A stretch of 64,000 nucleotides of DNA from contig VWZF01006750.1 in the NCBI GenBank assembly GCA_013396755.1, forward strand, positions 7,731-71,730. The letters run 5' to 3'. This DNA is from Sclerurus mexicanus. Lineage: Eukaryota > Chordata > Aves > Passeriformes > Furnariidae. The notes under the pieces are model-generated. The model worked only from the letters and a program-made list of their open reading frames with translations. It did not search any database and was not told the origin of the DNA. Of this stretch, positions 26,831 to 38,520 are shown one piece after another; position 1 is the stretch's first letter; every line of letters begins with the position of its first letter. Position numbers and translations under genes: made by a program.

Positions 26831-29800
26831 TTGTTTGCAATGTTAACACCTCTGTCAAATGTTTTGAAGAGTATTCCTGAAATATTTTTGTGACTGCAAT
26901 TGTTTCTCTTGCTTATCTAGGACTATTTTTAGGTAAACCGCTTCATATCTGTGCTTTAAACTTACGTTGGGAGAGAGGGTGGTCATACGACCAAAAAAGG
27001 GCTCTTAAAATTCCAGGTTATGTAACATTGAAACTGAAGTGTCTCTGGATTAGGCTTGTCCCGTCTCCTCCCACTCGTGTTCATAATGTACTTAAATGTA
27101 AAAAACATGTTATTTTTTTTTCCTTTATTGCTCTGGTTACCTCATTAAAAACCTCCAAATATGTGCTTGTAATAAATGGCTCTAGACTTTCCTCCTTTTC
27201 TTCTGATCTGGAAAGAAAAGACATGCCAAGGCTTCTTACTTCATGACTTAAAATTAGCAGTGCTCCCACGTGAGGGAGAAGAGTTTGCAGCCCAACTGGT
27301 GTGGCAAATGCCTTCATATGATGTAACAACGAGGCTTGCTGGGTTTGCATCAGTCCTCCGACCTGACGTGGTTGTAGTCTCATATCAGAGCTCCTGTGAA
27401 CTTGAATGACGTAGGATATTGTTTCCAAATGTGTGGCACAGGCTGAACTCTAGGCCGGTCATTCCTGCATCAGCTGCTTGACAGCAACAAGCTGCCAAAT
27501 ATTTGAAGGCTGTTGTGCCCTCAGTTGCCTCAGTAGAAGCCTGTTCTTTGGCAAAGTCCATCATGCATTAAGGAAATAAAATGCAATCTGGCTTCTGCTG
27601 AACGATTGTGTGGGAAACTTAGGATTTCATGAATTTCTTGCCCAAAAGATGTTACTGTGTAGCATTCATGGCATTTAGCTGACTGCACACAGGCAAAACC
27701 TGTGACTTTTGAGAGGCACCTGAGGTTTTCACTCCCACCCCCCTCCCCAGTTCTTAGTTTAACAAGCTACACTGACAGCCCCTGCAGGTTTTTGTAAGGA
27801 TGTGTATTTCTGTGAAGAACTGAACTTTCGTAAACGTGAAACTAAGCTTTTCAGAAGTGCTTATATCATATTTGCGGACACTTCGCACTGAAGGCAGAAT
27901 ATTTCTGAAGTGCATCAGGTCATTCTTTTCATCTTTTCAAGTCCTATCACCCCTTCCCGGGATGTGGGGGAATGAGATTCCTGCCATCCTTTGATGTCCA
28001 AACTATACGGACTTAATTTTTAACACAGCTGTACTGTGTGAAGTGTACTAGGAAAGCATTCTATGTGAATTTAAAAAAAAAAAAAAAGATGTCTTTAGGC
28101 ATTCAGATAACCAAGTCTCTTTGGAAGCTACAGTCAGAAATGATGATGCAATCACTTTACAGGTCTGGTCTTGTATTTTTGCCGATCTATATGCAGGAGG
28201 AACGTATCATAAATGGTGTCTGTGACAGCCATGAGAGCTAAGCATTAAACACGCAGGAGACTAGGCATGCTTCCCACAGACGTGGTCAGACACTTGCATA
28301 ACTGCCCTGGCATCAGCAGTGCTGTTCGCTCAGTAGGTAAATGAGCTGAAATGTAGAAGTCTCACCAGCCATCTTCCCCAGTTTGAATGTCTTGTCATTA
28401 CTTTTTCTATGTTGTCATGGTGTTACACGTGTTTGTGAAGTTTCTGGTGAATGTTTTCCTTCAACTTTGTGAGTAAAATAAGAATGTGACTTTCATTGCT
28501 GTCATTTATGTCATCTCCTTCCATGTGGCAAATGCTTAAATTGCTACCCCTAACAGCCAGCAGGAGCTTAGCAGTTTTGAAAAGCAGTTTAAATACGCAG
28601 TGTTTAAATGCAGATTTAGTAGCCTAATGTTTAATCCTACATTTTGAGGCTTTGGTCTCAATATGACCTTTGGCATGGCATTTTTTATCATGAGAGGTCT
28701 TTTTAGCCTAGTTCTTCAAAATAGCTCAGTATTGATGGTGTTAATGGTGTTGTGTGTAGTGCATAGTTTCATTTTATGAGTTTGTGTCTGTCAAGTACTT
28801 AAGAGTTTTGTTTGAGATATCAACTAATAACTGTAAAAATATCAACTCTGCGTGACACGTCTTTCAAGGTTGAAGCGCTCAGTATTAGCTGCCTTCTCAA
28901 CTTCTCTCTATTCAGTTTACTTGCTACATGGCCATCGAGAAATGCTGGTAAATTTCTTCTTTAGAAGGGTCGATAGCTGAATCAAGGAATCTGTTCATTT
29001 ACAAAAGGTTCTTCTGAACGGCAGAATGTGAAGATGGTGGTGCAGAGCACACATGCGTCAATGTGCTGCCCTTACTGCTTCCTGGACTTGACTGCCTGGA
29101 TCTGCTGCTTTAGGAGCAAAAGTAATGAAGTTCAGATTTTGAGTGTCTGCAGCCCTAGACTGGGTTATGCATGTGCAGCAGCCAGTTTAGTCCAACTCAT
29201 AAAAGTGGGAAGCTGCCCAAGGCTACTGAGTCCACACAGGTCTGAACTATTAAGCTGGACAATGGTTAACTGGTACTTAAATTTGAGATCTAGCTCTTTA
29301 GGACTGGAATGTTACAGACTGGAGTAAGTGTAAGCTTTGTCTGTTGAAACAATGGGATTATTAAGCAATTGACTGTGTCCTGGTAGTTGGGATCATACCA
29401 TGGCTTTGAACAGAAACAGGCTGTATAGGCAACCTTAGGGAAATATACTCATTGACTCTTTAGGTCAGTCTTGGTGCAATCTTTCATGCTGAGGAACAGA
29501 AGAGTGATAGAATTTTATAGCAGAATCTGTACAGTTTAAGATGATTTTAAAAAACCTCACTGCCTTTCATACACTGACACTTTTTTTAAATCAATCCACC
29601 TTTCTAAGGGTTCCAATATTCTTTCCTTTGTACCTGAAAAACAGTCACTAGTTCTCGGTATGTTGGTTTTAAGTTACAGGAACGTAGAGGAGGTGCACCA
29701 TCATGTGTTTTTGAACTATTTAATCAAATAAAGACTGTAAGCTGAGTTTATCGTGGTTAGTCTTGCTTTTAGTATGTCTGAGTTCAGGGGGAAGTGAACA

Positions 29801-32800
29801 GTGGTGCTGAGTATTGGAGAATTATTGCTTCATGATGCACATTCTGCCTTGAGTTGTGTGTTGGCTTTTTTTTTTTTTACCAGCTTTGAGGATTTAAGCA
29901 AAAAAAATAGATTGCTTGCAGTGAAAGAAGCAAAGAGGTTGTTACAACTTAAAATAAGGCTGACTCTCATGACTTGTGTAACTATCTAGAAGACATCCTG
30001 CTAGTGTAGAAGGTTGAGAGGTTATTAGGTAATTCCAGTATTGACTGTTTCCTTATCAAAACATTGGTTAATTTATTTTGATCAGGCTGTAGCTGCTACT
30101 GTCTTTCATGCTTCAACAGCTGCTGCTAGCCATATATCACTTCAGAGGTGTGACTTTTATTGGGGGAAGTAGAAGAAGGTTTGGCAAGAGCACAACTGAC
30201 TGTAAAGGGCTGTGGTCGTTAATTTTAAGGCAAAACTTAAATCTGAAGAAATATTCTTGCAATTTGAGGCATCTTCTTAAACACAGTCTTACACTGTGTT
30301 TCAAACCTAACAGCTTTAGCATCAAAAGCTCAAACACAAAGTTGATTCACACTTCAGATAAAAATGCAGGTCTAAAATTGTATGTAGTGGCAAACTGGTT
30401 TTGCTCTTAATTTAGATGATGGATTTGTTTGTTTACAAACTACATCATGAACTTAAAGGTTACTTTTCTTTTGAAAGATCACATGCTCAGGAAGCAAGGT
30501 GAGTGCTAGATTCTGTAGCATGTCCCCTTCATTGCAAGGGGACAGTGTCTAGTCAAAATCTTCAAGTTGGGATGGAGTGAGCTGGGCAGAAATAATCTGT
30601 GTTTAGTAAAACAAAACCATTACCCTATTTTAATTTGGTTTTCTGAGAATCATAGCCTAGCTACTGTTAGCTGATGTTGACTGTTACCTGGCTGACTGGC
30701 CTGAATTTTATTGCAAGCTTGTCAGCTGAAGAACAGTAAACAAAGCTGTATGTGTACTTGTTGCTTGTAACCTTGTTTCTGGAGATGCTCTCTTACCTTG
30801 TGTATAACACATAGCAAAGAGAATGCCTCTGTGTAGATTTCAATTCTCTTTATTGGAAAGTTTCATTAGTTCTTCCAGAGAGCATGCTTGTCTTAAGTGG
30901 TTCTTTTAACAGGCATGATTTATATAATAAAGTGAGGGAAAATTCTTATATGTTCATAGCTCTATGACTGTAAACACGTTAGAGGATGGCTGAGATTCTC
31001 TACTCGGCTCAAGTTTGTTATTGCGCAAATTACATCAGTGGTTGGGAGCTAACAGTATGTGTGTGCTATGCTTTTTAGCATTTTCAAACAAAAAGAGACT
31101 GTTCCGTTAGGTGGAGACTCTCAGTACACACTGATGTCCAGCTTTGACAGCTCCTGATGCATCAGCAGTAGCAGTGCCAGAAGTCCCCGAGCAGTCAGGG
31201 ACCTTCACCATGACTATAGTCTGCTCTGGAGCAGTCTAATAACAAAAGTTTGTTTTGTGGTGAAGGAGGTTCCTTCTCATCTTGTTGTTTGAACTTCCTT
31301 ATTGTGTGCTTTAGTAAACTGATAGAGGTGGTAAATATTACAGATAACTTTGCTTAATAATGGAAATGAAATAAATAGATATTAGAGATATGAAGATGGC
31401 TCACAGGAGTTTACCTCCAAGTGATTTAGGAATATAAGTGTTAATATCCCAGCTGAACACTAAAGAGATTTAAGAGTGTGGTTTTAAAGGTGACATTCAA
31501 ATGCTATTTTAAGAGGAGTGATAAATGCTTGTGCTTTTCCTCTTGCCCTCTGCTTCATGCTGTAGAAGGTCCTTTTGACAGTGGCTACAAGAAGGGTAAT
31601 AAATGTGCTGATATTTTCTCCCTAAAACTTGTCTGGGACAAATCACCTTCAGTCAAATAGTCTGGCCTGGCACTTTGTATTCAAAGTGACTGAAGGCACC
31701 CCTCCTCCATTACAAAATGCAAGATGTGAAAGAACAAATTAGTAAATTTTTTCTACTTTGGTTGCTCGTTAAAGGGCAAGTGGGTGTTCGCAAGTACAGT
31801 TACTACTAAATGACAACAAAGATGCAAAAATACTTGGGTTTATTTGTTGTGTGGATAGGCTCCCTTGACTATTGTCTTAAAGTTTATTTTGAGATGTAAG
31901 ACATAGCATTTGAAATTTTGATCGTAAGAAGAAAAGACAGCATTGTTCATAGTAAATGGATCCAAACAAAATCTTTCAAGTTCTTGTGGAGAGAGGATAG
32001 GGGACACATTTCAGAACAGAGCAGTGTTCCCTGTGGAAAACCTAAATGGGAATTTTTGTGAATCTACTCTATTACTGTGTTGCTTTTTTTTTGGCCCCCA
32101 AGTCTGAGTGTGTATCTTGTTAAGTTAGCTTTTTATTATTTGAGTTCTTTTGCCATTACTAATGCTCTTCAGTGAGGATTCAAGATGATAATTCTGGACA
32201 GAACAGAACTTGACTGTGGTCTTCTGAAGTGCTGTAGCTACAGTAGTAGCACAATTGCCTGAAAATGAATAGTGAAATCCAAGGATACTGGTTTCCTGTT
32301 ACCATCGTGAAGAAAATTAGGATATGGATTGAGAAATCTACCCCATCATGGAATGAAGTTTTTGAATTTAATTTTTTTACATAAATTGAGGGTATAGTTT
32401 TGTTTAACTGGGATGAAGCATTGTGTCTTTCACTTTACAAATTTGTTAAATTAACTATCAGTTTAAAAAAAAAATTTTTACCCCCATTCCTGTAGGCTAA
32501 ATCCTGGGGTTTGGTATGTTTTAGTGGATCAGGTCTGTGTGCACTTGAAAAATCTGTTGTCCATATAAGTAACTTTAGTTCACTGTAGGACTTGGTGCTT
32601 CTGCTTGCTCATCTGATTACGCAGCTCAGGGGAATAAGGTTAAGGACATGCTGTTGGTAACTAGAGCGTTTTCAGGGCTTTAGTTCAGCAGATGGGCTGC
32701 TTGGCTATATTCATACATCTGCCTACCTGCTGTGGCAGCTGCTGCTGCTGCATGTTGTGTTCTTTTGTTCTGTTCCACCCAAGAAAGGAGCACTAGGAAG

Positions 32801-32989
32801 TGTAGTGAATGGATTAATTTAAGGTTAAGGCTAGTGTTTTGCTTGCTTCCTAACTCCCCATCATAATAAAGCTTCTGATAAAGCTAATGAATTCTTCGTC
32901 AAATGAAATAGATTTTTAAGATGTATTTCAAGGGGCTGAAACTAGCTAGAGTTGTTTAAAAACAGTCAAGTATTTTTTCTTTATATTGC
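26831..32989. other. Non-coding stretch between CpG island and CHD7 exon 2
   Basis: No exon, repeat family or RNA gene is recognised. Composition returns to AT-rich just after the island. If the island is a CHD7 promoter this would be the whole of intron 1. Confidence 0.6.
28073..28087. repeat. Poly-A run of 15
   Basis: Fifteen A residues stand without a recognisable retroposon body upstream. Confidence 0.85.
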
Positions 32990-33048
32990 CTGATGTTATT
33001 TATTTCAATATCTTCCTCTCTTTCTCCTCCCTCCCCCACCTTTTCTAG
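32990..33048 (+). other. CHD7: Splice acceptor of CHD7 exon 2
   Basis: A pyrimidine-rich tract runs from about 33008 to 33046, mostly C and T, and ends in CTAG at 33045-33048. A branch-point-like CTGAT with its A at 32993 sits about 55 bases upstream of the AG. The next bases start the leader exon that contains the CHD7 start codon. The signal is strong by consensus. Confidence 0.9.
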
Positions 33049-33223
33049 GAGCAGTAACCAGACTTTGCCTGACACTGCGTGGTCCAAAAGAATTAAGGAA
33101 ATATGGAATGACATGAAGGAGATTAGTTGAGGATTAAAGGCTTTGAGGACAAAACACCTCACCGAGGTGAAGCACAGACTAGCATTCTGGTTGTAGCTCT
33201 GAGGAGCTGTGTGCTGAAAGAAG
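33049..33223 (+). other. CHD7: CHD7 exon 2, 5' UTR portion
   Basis: This is the stretch between the acceptor AG at 33047-33048 and the start codon at 33224. It is 175 bases long and closed to translation in the CHD7 frame by TGA at 33128-33130 and by later stops. In mammals CHD7 exon 1 is non-coding and exon 2 begins with a short leader, and the layout here is the same. The last 50 bases before the ATG resemble the mammalian leader as I remember it. The exact 5' edge is inferred from the splice signal. Confidence 0.85.
33103..33130 (+). promoter_or_regulatory. Cluster of three overlapping micro-uORFs in the CHD7 leader
   Basis: Three ATGs lie within 13 bases and open in three different frames. 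ATG at 33103 is followed by one codon and TGA (33103-33111). ATG at 33108 is followed by one codon and TGA (33108-33116). ATG at 33113 is followed by four codons and TGA (33113-33130). The first has A at -3 and G at +4, a strong context, and the other two have G at -3. The last stop is 93 bases before the CHD7 start, far enough for some reinitiation. That the cluster dampens CHD7 translation is an inference; the ATGs and stops are read directly. Confidence 0.7.
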
Positions 33224-34909
33224 ATGGCAGATCCAGGAATGATGAGTCTGTTTGGAGAAGATGGGAATATTTTCAGTGAAGGGTTGGAAGGTCTTGGAGA
33301 ATGTGGATATCCTGAAAATACAGTGAATCCTATGGGGCAGCAAATGCCCATGGATCAAGGGTTTCCTGCTTTACAGTCGTCTCTTCATCATCCTACTGCA
33401 AATCAAAATCAAGCCAAGTTGACCCATTTTGATCACTATAATCAATACGAACAGCAGAAAATGCACCTGATGGATCAGCCGAACAGGATGATAAGCAATG
33501 CCCCCGGGAATGGTATAGCGTCTCCTCATTCGCAGTATCACAACCCCCCAGTTCCTCAGGTTCCTCACAGCAGTGGTGCTGGTGGTCAGATGGGAGTCTA
33601 TCCCGGCATGCAGAATGAAAGACACGGGCAACCCTTTGTAGACAGTGGCTCCATGTGGGGACCACGGGCAGTTCAAGTGCCAGACCAGATAAGAGCACCA
33701 TACCAGCAGCAACAGCAGCAGCAGCAGCCGCAACCGACACAGCCGCCGCAGGCACCCTCTGGACCTCCTGGGCAGGGCCATCCTCAGCACATGCAGCAGA
33801 TGGGGAACTACATGGCTCGTGGTGATTTTTCAATGCAGCAGCACAGTCAGCCGCAGCAGCAGAGGATGAACCAGTTTTCTCAAGGCCAAGAAGGCCTCAA
33901 TCAGGGAAACCCTTTCATTGCCACCTCAGGACCTGGCCACTTGTCTCACGTGCCCCAGCAGAATCCCAGTATGGCACCTTCTTTGCGACACTCAGTCCAG
34001 CAATTTCATCACCATCCCCCCACTGCTCTCCATGGAGAATCAGTAGCCCACAGTCCCAGATTCTCCCCTAATCCTCCCCAGCAGGGTGCTGTTAGGCCGC
34101 AAACACTTAATTTTAGTTCTCGGAGCCAGACGGTACCCTCACCTACTATAAACAACTCAGGGCAGTATTCTCGATATCCTTACAGTAACCTTAATCAGGG
34201 ATTAGTTAATAATACAGGGATGAATCAGAATTTAGGCCTTACAAATAACACTCCAATGAATCAGTCTGTACCAAGATACCCAAATGCTGTCGGATTTCCA
34301 TCAAACAGTGGTCAAGGACTAATGCACCAGCAGCCCATCCACCCTAGTGGCTCACTTAACCAAATGAACACGCAAACTATGCACCCTTCACAGCCTCAGG
34401 GAACTTATGCCTCTCCACCTCCCATGTCACCTATGAAAGCAATGAGTAATCCAGCAGGTACACCTCCTCCACAGGTTAGACCTGGTAGTGCTGGAATACC
34501 AATGGAAGTTGGCAGTTACCCAAATATACCCCATCCTCAACCGTCACACCAGCCCCCTGGTGCCATGGGAATTGGACAAAGGAATATGGGCCCCCGAAAC
34601 ATGCAACAGAATCGTCCATTTATGGGTATGTCTTCAACACCACGGGAGATGGGTGGGCACATGAGACCAAATGGTTGTCCAGGTGTTGGCCTTGCAGATC
34701 CACAAGCAATACAAGAGCGACTAATATCTGGCCAGCAGCTTCCTAGTCAACAGCAGTCTTTTCAACAGCAAATGCCAACCTGTCCTCCCATGCAGCCTCA
34801 TCCAGGGATACATCATCAGTCTTCACCACCCCCACATCCTCATCATCAGCCTTGGGCACAGCTTCACCAGTCACCACAAAACACACCACAAAAAGTGCCT
34901 GTCCTTCAG
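33224..34909 (+). CDS. CHD7: CHD7 first coding exon (N-terminal 562 codons)
   Basis: This exon encodes the N-terminus of CHD7, a nuclear ATP-dependent chromatin remodeller of the CHD6-9 subfamily that acts at enhancers and promoters in neural crest, inner ear and other developing tissues. The open frame starts MADPGMMSLFGEDG and ends QNTPQKVPVLQ, which I recognise as mammalian CHD7 exon 2 (555 codons in human by memory). The start has A at -3 and G at +4, and upstream in-frame TGA codons exclude an earlier start. The product is low-complexity and rich in Q, P, M, H and N. It has an eight-glutamine run at residues 161-168 and a His/Pro-rich end at about 534-562, with no folded domain or membrane segment. 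The exon is exactly 562 codons, so the following intron is phase 0. Chromodomains, helicase and BRK domains are encoded beyond the window. The frame stays open 53 more codons into the intron before TGA at 35066-35068, but that part is not recognisable CHD7. No frameshift or internal stop is seen. Confidence 0.97.
33704..33727 (+). repeat. CAG/CAA polyglutamine tract in CHD7 (8 codons)
   Basis: Eight consecutive glutamine codons (residues 161-168) are seven CAG and one CAA, the CAA being third. They are followed by a P/Q-rich stretch. The human protein has a shorter pure run here as I recall, so the tract probably varies between lineages. The CAA interruption would limit slippage. Confidence 0.9.
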
Positions 34910-34915
34910 GTAAGC
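34907..34915 (+). other. CHD7: Splice donor of CHD7 exon 2
   Basis: The exon ends CAG and is followed by GTAAGC at 34910-34915, matching the donor consensus at all but the last base. It falls at the point where the translated sequence stops resembling CHD7, after residues VPVLQ. Splicing here leaves a phase 0 junction. Confidence 0.93.
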
Positions 34916-35778
34916 TACTTCCAATTAGTAGAAAATGTTTTAAATTACTGTGAATGTGTTTCAGGATACACAAGAACTATGGTTTCAAAATACTTCATCC
35001 TGTTTGACTACCTTGTTTGCTACTGGTTATGTGGCTCTTTTGGTGTACAGAGGCTAAAGGTAATATGAGGTTCAGGTAGCTTGCGAATGTCCTTAAAGTA
35101 CATTTTACAGGATAACATTATGGATAGACTGAAATTTGATACAGCAACAGGACAAGCTAAATACCTACTCTTTTTTTCATGCTGGTTTCTTTGAGGGGAA
35201 AATGGAAAGCATGTGTGAAAACTGTCATTTAAACTATTAATTTTTGTATATGCAATTTGGAGAAAGAAATGTGTGATACAATGTGTTTGTTTTGGCCAAA
35301 CTGATGGTTTTCTTTAAATCCTAAGGGAATGTTTTGTGGTTTTAAATTAAAGTTAAAATTTTTACATGTGAAAAAACTTAGAGCGTGAACCTCTTCAGCA
35401 CTAAGTAATGTCACTGACAAGTGACAGGGCAGCAGTTTATGCAAGGAGAAGACAAGAGATGTGAAGCATATTCTGAAATAAAATCTGAGGCTTAAATGAA
35501 ATGTTAAATAGAAGTTTTATTTTACTGAGTTTCTGATCTGCCAGGTTTTGATAGCGATGTATCGCTTCCACATTATTTTTCAATTGAAAGCTAAAAATGA
35601 TAAAACATCTTGGTCCTCTGTAGCTTACCAAGTTTGACTAAACTGCTAGTATGTTAAGCTTCAGCTGAAAAAGTGCTTTTTGGGATCTTCACATTTGCCA
35701 TTGTTTGCTCTCTCACTCAGCATTCAGGAAGTTTTGGTACCAAATGAGTAAGTGGTCAAGATATCAGAGGTTTGCTTT

Positions 35779-35802
35779 TAATTTTTTTATTTTTTTTTTT
35801 TA
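35779..35802. repeat. T-rich run
   Basis: T runs interrupted by one A cover 24 bases in intron 2. No element is recognised beside it. Confidence 0.8.
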
Positions 35803-35934
35803 AACCCGTCAAGAATTAATGTGAAGTAGCTCTGCTCATAAATATTTGGAGACAATTGCTGGAATGCAGTCGTAATGATACGAGGCTACAATACACTTAA
35901 TAAATCATAGAAACAGTTGTCCTAGCGCATGTCC

Positions 35935-36300
35935 CAGGCCTGTGTGGGAAGCAGCTGCTCAGCAGTCCCCTCCACTGCTGCCTGCCGGCTGCTTCTGCTA
36001 GCTGCTCTGCACAGCATGAGGTGGGTCTGGGAATCAGATGTATGCGCTGCAGAGAGGCAGCTGCCAAGGAGTGGTAGATGGAGCAGCTCAGCAGCTGGGA
36101 CAGGCTTCCACATTCCCCGTGGAAGAGAGGAGGGAGAGCACTGGAGGTGCGTGCTGCAGGGTGGGGAAGCCCTGGGAAGGCGATCAGGGACTAAGCTGGG
36201 CACGGGGAAAAAATGTACTGTCTTTCTCGGAGGGAGGAGGGAGCTCTCTTGAAGGGGCAAGAGTATATCTTCAAGACCATGTTTCTCTTCCCTGCCCTCT
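35935..36300. promoter_or_regulatory. GC-richer block with clustered E-boxes in intron 2
   Basis: About 370 bases are clearly richer in G and C than the surrounding intron. CAGCTG occurs at 35952-35957, 36058-36063 and 36092-36097, and CAGATG at 36035-36040. Frames of 107, 128 and 146 codons open on both strands here, which is what high GC gives by chance. It could be a bHLH-bound enhancer or an unrecognised repeat. It lies about 1 kb after the exon 2 donor. Confidence 0.35.
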
Positions 36301-36902
36301 TCAAAATTGGTTTGAAATGTTATGCCTGTGTTGGCCCTCCCTCTCCCTCCATGTCCATGCACAGACTTTGGAGAATCTAAATTACAGCTCTTGCATGCAC
36401 GTGGAGTTGTGTGTTCGTGTTTGAGAGAGCAGCTCTTGCCAATGCCTTATGTTATCCACTGTGTAGATATGAAAAAACAGAGAATGAGCAGATATTTGAA
36501 AAGGGACAGCATAGAGAAATCAGTACTGAAAGAGTAGGGATGATAAAAAGAAATACAAGATGCGTTTTTTTACCCTGAAGATAAGAGCTGTTGGCATCTA
36601 GCAGAAAAACTTGAAAGAAAACTGTAGAAATGGTGATGTAAGACTTGTAAGACAGTAAAGGAACAAAAACCAGTGTCACTGACATCTTTGACAACTAGTG
36701 ATGGTGGGGATGTGGGAGGACAGATTGAGGTGGACTGTGCCCTAAAGCTGTGGTGTTCTTTACCAGCGTTAATGCTTTGTTTTCATCTGACCATCTAGCA
36801 AGCCTATTTTGGCATCAAGAGGTGGTTTGAGAAAATAAGGTTTACTCATAGAATGAACAGGCTTATTAAATGTTCTTGGGACATTTGTTTCCCTTTAATC
36901 AG

Positions 36903-36993
36903 TGAAGAGGTAAAATGCAGACAGCTCAACCCTCAAATGAGCTGTGCAACCTATTACAAAGTGCTGAACTGCAGATGAATAGCTTGAAGAAAG
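36903..36993 (+). other. Candidate cassette exon in intron 2 (unproven)
   Basis: A tract TTTGTTTCCCTTTAATCAG ends in AG at 36901-36902 and a consensus donor AAG|GTAAGT follows at 36991-36999, framing 91 bases. Joined to exon 2 in phase 0, the first codon would be TGA, so inclusion would truncate CHD7 immediately. There is no evidence here that it is transcribed or spliced. Pseudo-exons of this quality do occur by chance in long introns. Confidence 0.25.
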
Positions 36994-38284
36994 GTAAGTG
37001 CTGAAATGAAATAATTAGAGGAAAACCACATGATAACTTATTTGATTAAAATCAGTAATTCAAACAGTTGTAGCAAGCCAAGTAACTTCTCTGTTAGCCT
37101 ACTTCTGTCAAGTTTTTATCTGGTAAAAGTTATTGTTAACATACCTTCCTATTAAGTAATTAATTTGAGCCCTGACTGTAGTGATGAAACTCTTGACAGG
37201 CAGGCATTTCCCCCTTGAAAACTGTTGGAATGAAATGAATATTGCTCAAATCAATGAAAACTCATCTCCTCCCCACCTCCTGGGAAAAAATGCAGATGTG
37301 TGAAACCGCTGTTCTAAAGCCTGAGTATAGAATTGGTAGCTTTCCTGTGTCATGGTTTTCCCTTCCTGTCAGTAGGCAGAAAGCTGTTCACTGAAGAACA
37401 GTTATTTAAATGACTGGTTTGTTTTTATTTGTATAAAATGAATTAACAAAATTAATATAGTCAGTGAAATGGAAATCACTATTTTAAAATCAACAGAAGC
37501 CATCTTAGTAATTATTTTTCAGTGATTTGAAGCTAGCCTTATCATGGGAAGGCTGTAATACTTGTGGTTAACCAAATTACTCTTTTGTTTTTAGATATGC
37601 TGGAAAGAAAGTGAAGTCCTTTTGCTGTTAAGTTGAAAAAATTGCTGTGTCGATTCCCAGGCTTGTTATTTCTTTTTTTTGTGTGCAAAACTGCACACTA
37701 TTTTGGCTGAGAGATGAAGCTGGTGATTGACGATTCATCTGGTTTTGTTTAATAGCTGAAAACTAGATGTTGTTATTAGGACTGTGTTAGCAGTGAGTTG
37801 CTGACTTCAGTGGAGTTTGATAGATCCATAAGAACCACTGCAGTGCTGGGGTGCTCAGTTGGTGTGCTTGGTTTTTCAGGCTCTCCTTTGAAATGTTCTT
37901 CACCACCAAAAGCTTTTGGAAGAGCTTAGTGGCCATGGGGTGAGAAGGCAGGTTCTGCTGTGGCAGGGTAATTCACCAAGGTGCAAAGCAGAGGGTAGGA
38001 GTAGCTTGCTTGTTTTCACAGTGGAGGCATCTGTGTTGGACTTAACAAGCTTGTGCTCTCCAAAATACTCATAAAATGATCTGGAGAAGGGTGAAAAGTC
38101 AGATGGCAAAGTTTGTTGCTATTGTCAATAGACCAAAGCTGAGTGCCAGGTGCAGATGTGGTGAAGAGCCTAACAAGTATGAAACTAAATAATTTACAAG
38201 AATGAAACTAAATTAAACTAGGAAACTGAATAGAAATGTAATAGGAGTGTCAGTCCCTTGGCCATAAGTTGTGTGAGTCAAAGT

Positions 38285-38520
38285 GAAGCCAGGGGAGGTT
38301 TAGATTAGATATTAGGAAAATTTTCTTCACTGAAAGGGTTGTCAGGTGCTGGAACAGGCTGCCCAGGGAAGTGGTGGAGTCTCCATCCCTAGAGCTTTTA
38401 AAAAGACGTGTAGATGTGGTGCTTAGGGACGTGGTTTAGTGGTGGACCTGGCAGTGCTGGGTTAACAGTTGGACTTGATCTTAAAGGTCTTTTCCAACAT
38501 AAATGATTTTATGGTTCTGT
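38285..38520 (+). mobile_element. CR1 LINE 3' fragment
   Basis: The sequence runs from GCCAGGGGAGGTTTAGATTA through GGAACAGGCTGCCCAGGGAA and GTGGTGGAGTCTCCATCCCT to AAAGGTCTTTTCCAACATAA. This is the end of CR1 ORF2 and its 3' UTR in the same orientation as CHD7. The form with TGGCAGTGCTGGGTTAACAG matches a Neornithine CR1 subfamily distinct from the copy at 54.1 kb. It is 5' truncated with no intact frame. Confidence 0.9.

Larger units (their letters stand above)
1..33048 (+). other. CHD7 intron 1, or intron 1 plus upstream DNA
   Basis: No protein-coding exon is recognisable in this stretch. Open frames here are short (the longest are 196 and 188 codons), lack recognisable domains and overlap other open frames. 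The sequence is CpG-poor except for one island near 26 kb. It shows by eye an excess of T over A and G over C on the + strand, as expected of DNA transcribed left to right. Mammalian CHD7 intron 1 is tens of kb long, which favours intron 1 for all of it. If the island near 26 kb is the main promoter, bases before about 25.8 kb would be intergenic. Confidence 0.6.

Noticed and set aside
33371..33833. Antisense open frames of 139 and 146 codons over CHD7 exon 2
   Set aside because: They are mirror frames of a Q/P/H-rich exon; CAG repeats read as CTG leucines. No independent gene signal.
34910..35068. Continuation of the CHD7 frame by 52 residues to a TGA stop, giving a 614-residue product
   Set aside because: A near-perfect donor sits at 34910 and the added residues do not resemble CHD7; this is read-through into the intron. 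An intron-retention isoform cannot be excluded but has no support here.
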